Positions 33,934 to 40,808 of a stretch of 40,808 bases of DNA are shown here, piece by piece. Source of the stretch: Zygnema cylindricum. Taxonomy: Eukaryota; Streptophyta; Zygnematophyceae; Zygnematales; Zygnemataceae. The stretch spans positions 1-40,808 of the forward strand of contig JBBHKE010000527.1 of NCBI GenBank assembly GCA_037447655.1, given 5' to 3'. Both the position numbers and the translations under genes were made by a program. Position 1 is the stretch's first letter. Every line of letters begins with the position of its first letter. The notes beneath the pieces were generated by a model. That model worked only from the letters and a program-made list of their open reading frames with translations. It did not search any database and was not told the DNA's origin.

Positions 33934-36847
33934 ATGGCTATGGCAAATCTGTCTCCCAAACTTGGTTGGAGCCTCGCAATGTGTGCCGTGGTGATGGTAT
34001 TGAGCCACACTATTTTTTGTGCGGAGGCTGCACGCGGTTTCGGAATGAGGATGGACCGTGGAAAAATGTTGGACCGCGTGTCTGCTCGAACTTTGATGAC
34101 AGTCTCTGCCACCTCCTTCCCTCTCTGCGACTTTTTCCTTTCCCCGGACAACGAGACCATCCCAAGCATCAGGTAGGATCGGCGACCCGAATCGGTTTCT
34201 CCCTTTGGGCGTGTTTTGTATTGAAATATGGAAATTCGGATTCTCTGAATAGAATTGAATGCTTGGAATGTAGAGCTGAAATCATCAGCTGCAAGTGGAA
34301 TTGGGGAGCTATGTTAAGATAGAGGGATGAGAGAGACGATAGGGAGTAAGCATTTTTAAAATGGAGGAGGTAAGGAGGGAGAGAGGGAAGGATGAAGGGA
34401 GGTATGGTAGGTATGAAGTTAGGCAGTTGGGTAGCGGTTGGAAGGGAAAACAGGGTAGGGGGAAGAGAGGGGAAAAGGGATTGTGAATGAGGGGAAGGGA
34501 GTCTGGAAGAGGAGAAACGGGAAGAAGAGAGGTGGGGAAAGAGGTAATGAGAATCTGCGAGAAGTAGAATGTAAAGGGTCGGGAGTGAGGAAGGTGATAG
34601 AGGGAGAATGATAGGTGCAATACTTTTTCCGACCTTCTCCCTCTTTTCCCCCTTGCATCATCTATCCTTTCCCCCACCTCCCTTAGTCCTCTGGTCATTT
34701 TTCTTCCCACTTCTTCTCTCTGTCTACCTCACATCAACTCCTTTTCTCTGCATTTACCTTTGCCTTATAACAACCTTTGTTTTTTTTTTTTTTTGACGAA
34801 GCTGGAAATTTGCAAATGTTAGCGAAGAAATGATGTTTTCTGAATGCGTAAAGAATCTGTAATACCGATTGAATTTTGTTTGTTTGTTTTTATCTGTAAA
34901 TAACCCATTAAAAAAAAAGACATGAGGTTTTGTTTAGCATTATGCGTAACCTTATTGATTAAATGCTAAACAAACTGGTTATTCTGTCACGGTCATAACC
35001 TTGCGGCTCCATATTATTCCGAAGCTTTACATTTTGTTGACCTTTCTTTCTCGTTTGCTTCAATGTTTTTTTCTAATTTGTGTCTACTGAAATTTCAAGA
35101 TTTTACCGAATCCTGTTTTCTGTCCACGTATCAGAATAATGAACTAATTCCGGTCTTGTAAAAGCTTTTGCGGGGTTCTTCTAATTTTGGTCCCCAAGAA
35201 CTTTGGCGTGTCTTCTGTTAGACAAATTTCTCTTTTCGATTTTCCGGTTGATGTTCAATGGCACAAAGTAATGTTCAGTTCAAAAAGTCCAACTCTAGCG
35301 CTGTATTTTTCTTGATCGTTCGATCCAAAACCTTTTATGGTTTCATGGACTTCCTTAATCAACCTTAGCATTGCCCATGTGCAAATTTGGATTTTCCATA
35401 CTTGTTGTAAATCCAATTATCCCCATGGTATAGCTAGAAACAAAAACATGTGACGAAGTGCAGAGAACACCAATCTTATTTTCACTTCTACTTTGAAATG
35501 ACAATGAAATATATATATATATATATAATCAATATGCTTGATATACATGTTTGATGCGCGTGTTCATTCGAAAAACACAAATAAAACTGACGCAAAAGTT
35601 GTGGTCCATTTCAGTTTGGACGGATCGAGTGACACGGGAGTAGGGCCATACGTTATGGACTCCGTGAGTGGAGAGATCATTGAAGTCGACAGTTCCGGAG
35701 AGGCCTCCTTCATCTGTTCGGACTTGGTAGGAACCGGCACTGGTGACCAGTTTTATGTCAACGGACAACAAGCCCAGATCAAGTTTCGCACCTTTAATTC
35801 GGTAAGTTTAACCAATTGAAAGAATCCAAAACCGAAACTCATTGGCACATGATGGTCTGTCACGGATTGATCTCTACCTTTACAAATCCATGTGCCTAAA
35901 TTAGCTTACTTTTAATAATAAAAACAGATGGTGCAAAACCGTACGATAAATGGAAGGTGTGAACTTCATAAACATAGGTAAGGCGTAACTGCTTTACAAG
36001 GATTAGACATTGAGACTTATGCGATACGGTTTGGCATCTATTGCAGGCACCGAAGAGCTACTTTGCGAACTCTTGCTTTGTGATTCCTCTCACCGCGCTA
36101 CAAATTCCAAGTGGCAATAGCGTCCTAAACCTCAACTTAGGCAACACAAACCAGCAAACTTACCCCGACGAGCGCCGATGCCTTGTCTTTGCCACGGGCC
36201 CCTCGACCTCACCGTGCACCTGTTTACCTTCCCTCAAAACTCTTCCCGTATCACCTCCACCTCCTCATCCTTCACCTTCACCTCCTCCTCCTTCGCCTTC
36301 TCCTCCTCTTCCTTCACCTTCTCCCCCACCTCCATCACCACCCCCACCTCCACCATCTCCTCCCCCTCCGTCGCCTCCTCCTCCACCCCCTCCTTCACCG
36401 CCACCTCCTCCCGCATGCAACACCTCTTGCCCATCCACTCCGTTGGAGCTTTGTGACTTCTATTTTGACGGATACAAAAGCGAAATCCCAACGATTGCGC
36501 TTGTAAACGGCGAGGGAACGAGTTTGAGTACCGGTTTGAGGACAAATAAGACGGGAGCTGAGATTGTCGTCGAAGTGGACGAGTCCGGCTCGGCTCTCTT
36601 CCGAGAATGTCCAGCAGCTACTAACTCTGTCGCAAATCAGTTCTACCTAAATGGTGAAGATGCGGTTTTGAAAGCTCGGACCTTCCAAACAACTCCAGGC
36701 ATTGACTACTTCCGCAGCCGTTGTGTCATGTTGCCCATTACCGTGTTCAGAATTAGCTATAAAGGTGTTGCTTTCAATGTTCCGGCAGATGATACGGAGA
36801 ACCTCTTCGACACGACAAGGCAATGTGTGATGTTTAAGACGTCGTAA
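33934..36847 (+). CDS. Secreted hydroxyproline-rich glycoprotein C, two four-Cys domains around a polyproline rod
   Basis: Exons are 33934-34172, 35615-35801 and 36047-36847, giving 408 residues. Lengths of exons 1 and 2 (239 and 187 bases) equal those of copy A, and both introns have the same phases. Signal peptide, all eight domain cysteines and the shared motifs (LCDF, QFYVNG/QFYLNG, RTF, CVMF) are retained. The rod is 19 residues shorter than in copy A and contains one His and one Leu where A has Pro. Between copies, differences in domain 2 are nearly all silent, consistent with selection on the protein. It is likely a matrix glycoprotein co-regulated with copy A through a similar upstream region. 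Confidence 0.82.
34313..34790 (+). repeat. Purine-rich then pyrimidine-rich tract in intron 1 of gene C
   Basis: Counterpart of 20344-20830, with the same strand switch near 34625 and a terminal poly-T run. Confidence 0.7.
35509..35527. repeat. (AT)n microsatellite in intron 1 of gene C
   Basis: About nine AT dinucleotides, absent from the matching part of copy A. Confidence 0.9.
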
Positions 36848-37375
36848 GCTCTTACAATTTTTGTTGTTTTAATTGATCAATTGGAGTAAATTTTTCATGC
36901 CTTATTCCCTCTTATGCAACTCAGAGACAATGATGGAAGTCACTCGAGCACTGCAGTTATTTTCTTAGAAAATCTAATCGACCCGTGATTTTTTAGCCAA
37001 AAAGATGTAAATAGATCTTAGTATAGGTGATTGTCGACTTTCGATCATATGTTTTTATTGTTTGTGCAGGAAATTTTTCATTTCCTCTTACATATTATTA
37101 ATCAAGAATCAGTTTCGTCCTTTGTGCCTAAAGTTTTTTATTTCCTGTCAAAGGTGTCACTTGATGTCCCTTTTTTGTTAACGAGTTTTTGTACAAATTA
37201 GTTGCCCCTCTAACGCTTGAATTTTTACAAAACAGCATTGGCTCCAATTTACTGACGGTGCTGTTGTAATGAATGGCTTAATATATTTTGAGATGTCACG
37301 CCAAAATCCGACCATGTCAGAGTAGCTTTGATTATAGAAAAGATCGAAACACAAGATATTTAGCCTGATTTATCG
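36848..37375 (+). repeat. 3' flank of HRGP gene C
   Basis: Aligns with 22970-23480 and 38587-39110. Similarity ends near 37375, just before the foldback element. Confidence 0.7.
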
Positions 37376-37388
37376 TCAGAGATATAGC

Positions 37389-37564
37389 CAAACTGCACAC
37401 AAATTACCTTCTAGCAATACCTCTTCAGCGGTTTTCACTGAAATTTTAAGAAGGGGATAGTTTATTTTTTGTGTCACAAATCTCATTGATTTTCTCGTGT
37501 GACTATGATTACAAAGGAAAACCGCTAGAAAGGTATCGCTAGAAGGAAATATTTGTGCAGTTTG
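37389..37564. mobile_element. Foldback element (long imperfect inverted repeat)
   Basis: The left arm 37389-37437 (caaactgcacacaaattacc...) is complementary to the right arm 37515-37564 with few mismatches, around a loop of about 77 bases. It has no coding potential and no clear target duplication. It could be a small MITE or a hairpin RNA precursor. Confidence 0.65.
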
Positions 37565-38552
37565 AGTGAATTTGCCATAATTTCCCAGCTGGCAAAGCTT
37601 CACTGAAGACCCGGTCAGATTTTTACAAAAGTGAAAAACGGAACTTACAATAATGTTACCCTACAATTAAATTTTGGTGGACTTTGACCATCAGCTGCAT
37701 GGTTGCTTAAAACCAGTCACTCCTACTCGCAACAATTTTCTCCGACTTCAATCGGAAACCATTTGTTTTTTTAAAAAGAAATCTTTAACTTTTTTCTCTC
37801 AATTTGAAACACACATGTAGATGCACACAGACTGGCCAAACGTTTTAGCAGAAGACTCCAACCTGCATCAATTATAAACGCCAAAATTGGAAATCTAGGT
37901 TGGATGTTTAGATAAGACCATCAAAAATTTAACATCATTTTTTTTTTTAAATTGAATCCTAATTTGCATTATAATTACTCACTTGTTCCATGAACATATC
38001 AGTCCATGCGAAATTTCACCAGAACTCAGATATTATGTCATTTGTTTACACGGTTTTCTCATTCATTTTTACAAGTTAAGGTTTTTTCATCCACAATGTC
38101 TTATGTTACAACAAATGAAATATACACTAACAATTGGCCAATTTGAACCTCTCCATGGTTAATAATCTCACACACAAGAGCTAGCGGTTTGAAGACAGGT
38201 CATCCTCTATTTGGTACTAGGTTTATAATGCTTAATGGTAAATGCCCAGTATCATTGGGAAACAAACGGAAAAGTGACCAATTTACAACACCATGGACAA
38301 ACGTTTTTCTTCGTCTCATAACTCTATTGTCCGCACTTCTATATCTCCACACGTTCAATTAAAGAATAATGCTAAGATAATCTTGGCTGACTTGGATATC
38401 CCATGTAAAACTTAAGATAAAACCTATCATCTTAATCACGGAAGACTTTTAGATGCACCATCGTTTTCCCAGAACCATCAAAAATTTCAGAAAAATCTTG
38501 TTGTTCTCTATACATTTGTAATCATGTACATGTGCTAACTGGAAAACTGCAG
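37565..38552. other. Unique spacer
   Basis: AT-rich sequence with no counterpart elsewhere in the window. No gene, RNA or element end is seen. Confidence 0.5.
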
Positions 38553-38586
38553 GACAAGGCAATGTGTGATGTTTAAGACGTCCTAA
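38553..38586 (+). pseudogene. HRGP copy D relic, last codons only
   Basis: Starting at gacaaggcaatgtgtgatgt, the sequence matches the last 11 codons and stop of genes A and C, then continues into the same 3' flank. The rest of the gene is missing; an unrelated spacer lies upstream. Confidence 0.75.
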
Positions 38587-40808
38587 GTTCTTACAATTTC
38601 TGTTACTCCAATTGATTAATTGGATTACTTTTTCATGCCTTATTCACTCTTATGCAACTTAGAAACAATGCTAGAAGTTACTCGAGCACTACCGTTATTT
38701 GCTAAAAAATGAATCTACCCGTGTCTTTCTTAGCCAAAAGGTGTATATAGATCTTAGTCTAGGTGAATGTACATTTTCGATTATATGTTATTTATTATTT
38801 GTGTGGAAATTTTTTCATTTCCTATTACATATTATCAATCAAGAATCAATTTTTCCTTGTGCCTATATTTTCTTAATTTATGCATTATTTGAATGGAAAC
38901 GGGGTTTTTTCTTGAGTTTCCAAGTTTTTGTACAAATTGTTTCTCCCTCTAATGTCTGAATTTTTAAAAAACACCATTGGCGCCAACTAATTAACGGTGT
39001 TGATGCAATGAATTGGGAAATAATTCAGAGATTCCACGCCAAAAGGTCCATTCCCTTAAGCGAATTAGAGTAGATTTGATTTTAGGAAAGACTGAAGCAC
39101 AAAAAATGTAGCCAGATTTTGGAATCTGAACAAGTTTAGTCTCTCACTCATTATTTTTGGCCGGGAATAGGGTCGAACTTTGGAAAAGTGTTTTAAAAGA
39201 ATGTTAGAAGCAAAGATTTGGGTTGGGAGTATTGTTTGATTATGGGCTATTGAAAGACTGTGGAAACTGGTGTGTTTCCGTGCTATCAATGTGAGAAAGG
39301 CTCCTACCCAAATACTTCAACGTTTTTTGCCCGTGCAATTCGCACCAAAACCACATGCGTGACCATGGCCGTGTGCACGCTTACTATTGTTACATGTGAT
39401 AATCGGTACACTCTCTACACTAGAAAAGCTTGACAAAGCCCAGAAACGAATATTGGAAGATATATTAGCATGGACTGACAAAGATATCGTGAAATTTACA
39501 TTAGCGTGGCTGTCCTGTTTGTCTCCTCCTCACGAACGGGCCATAGCAAATTATCTATCCAGGCTAACTCAGATTGTACTTGGCACAATCTGCAGGCACC
39601 ACAACCTATACGAATAATGCTTAATTGCGTCTTCTCACAAAAGTAAAGTTAGTGACGCAGGTAAGAGACGCGGAGCATGGTGAGCAATCATGAGAAGTGG
39701 GTAAGCAAGTGTGATAGGAGTGAGAAAGGTGACAAGAATGTGAGAAGTGTCACATGCGATTAGGCATGGTCCTTTTAGGGGATAAGGGAGCCCATGGGGA
39801 CGTGACACACATTGCGACGAGGCATTGGATGTTGAAATGGTGGCGGTGGGAGAGTAAGGCTCGGAATCAGTCTGGAGGAGACTTGGTGTATATTGAGGAG
39901 GCAATGCAGGAGAAGTAAGCTTAGATTTTATTTAAGTCTTTGGGAGTTTTGCATTTTTAAGAAATTTCAGCTAATATTGTTGTGGACGAATATACAACAT
40001 TGATAGGTGGGTGCCCAACAATTGCGGTTCCTGTTTCCGTTAGTAAGGTACAAATTTTCGGTTATCATATGTACATCACTACAAATACATAGAGAAAAAA
40101 AAAGATATTATTACAATTTGGAGGTCCAAAATGCTACGTTCATCATCAAAAACAACCAATTTGGTTGGCAAAATTTTATGAATAAATTTAAATGTCAAAA
40201 TCACTACTAAATTTTTAATGTTATAATCTCAACGGTATATTTAAATTTGGTATCTAATTTACATATTAACATCCTTTGAATACCCCAGCCCCTTAATTTG
40301 TTCTTTTGTGATTTATTGTCAATAATTTTTTTTATTTGAACAACATAGTCCCATAATTTGTTTTCGTGCATATGTTGATAATCCACTTTGAGTATCCGAA
40401 TTCGATTAACAAGTTTTTTGTAGGAAACCTATGTACCAATTTCAGTGTCAATATTTTAGCAAGAATTTTGATGTCCCAAAGTCCAAGTGGCCAACTATGG
40501 AATCGTTGTATTTGTCAGCACTTAGAGGTTCGACGCAAAGGATAAAGGAAGAAAAAAAAAGTAAGAAGAATAAATAACGATGACACAAAGATTGTATAGT
40601 GCTTTTCAGAAGTCCAAATCAGACGACATGAAAATAACAAGCTAATCTTAAGTACAATGTATGATCATCTTCACTTAAAGAACCTCTTGATCAACCTCGG
40701 ACGCTAAGCTGCTGACAACTACAAGTCGAATCGTTTTAACGCCTGACAAACTCAAAGACCTTGTACACGAACTACGTTATTGAAACTATAGACACTAAGC
40801 GGGAATGG
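38587..40808. repeat. 3' flank of relic D, running off the window
   Basis: Colinear with 22970-25210. The last 586 bases are nearly identical to 31094-31687. Confidence 0.8.
39387..39617 (+). CDS. Unrecognised conserved ORF (possible exon or gene fragment)
   Basis: The frame is 76 codons with a protein-like composition: LEKLDKAQKRILEDILAW, then TDKDIVKFTLAWLSCLSPP, HERAIANYLSRLTQIVLGTI. Its counterpart at 23803-24004 is broken by a stop. There is no recognised family or motif, and the start codon is a near-cognate TTG. It may be a captured gene fragment carried in the repeated 3' flank. Confidence 0.3.
   Translation: MLHVIIGTLSTLEKLDKAQKRILEDILAWTDKDIVKFTLAWLSCLSPPHERAIANYLSRLTQIVLGTICRHHNLYE

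Overview
This window looks like nuclear DNA of a green-lineage eukaryote. It is AT-rich and full of transposon debris. It holds a plant-type chloroplast lysine-biosynthesis gene with canonical GT-AG introns, a plant-style Ty3/gypsy relic with an initiator-Met tRNA primer site, and secreted proteins with a (S)PPPP rod of the kind found in algal and plant extracellular matrices. A streptophyte or other green alga, or a non-seed plant, fits best; the species cannot be fixed from sequence alone. Two 10-N blocks (10647-10656, 30112-30121) mark assembly gaps.

Layout. (1) 1-6992: the last exon of a MATH-like gene on the + strand converges with a complete four-exon dihydrodipicolinate synthase gene on the - strand. 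In that gene, the borders of exon 3 have been copied outward into both flanking introns. (2) 6993-17612: a transposon graveyard with two copies of a terminal-inverted-repeat element (called element X here), a hAT-like MITE, a gag fragment of a gypsy element cut by a gap, and a longer dead gypsy element (primer site, gag, zinc knuckles, protease, RT, RNase H) truncated at 17612. (3) 17613-40808: a tandem array of paralogous units. Each unit has an upstream block, a three-exon gene for a secreted hydroxyproline-rich glycoprotein (HRGP) and a long conserved 3' flank. Copy A (19949-22969) and copy C (33934-36847) are intact. Copy B is only a frameshifted first exon ending in the gap. Copy D is only the last codons plus the 3' flank.

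The HRGP proteins have a signal peptide, a globular four-cysteine domain, a polyproline rod and a second four-cysteine domain. Cysteine spacing is 49/38/35 in domain 1 and 52/38/34 in domain 2, so the two domains appear to be an internal duplication. The layout resembles volvocine pherophorins, but I do not recognise the domain sequence.

Between units B and C lies what looks like a terminal-repeat retrotransposon in miniature (30561-31093). It has a 57-bp internal region made only of a primer-binding site, a short linker and a polypurine tract, and LTRs that each carry a tRNA-like Pol III promoter block. Known Cassandra elements carry 5S rRNA in the equivalent place. Two TA-flanked MITEs of one family, one inserted exactly at the TA beside the other, explain much of the size difference between the upstream blocks of units A and B.
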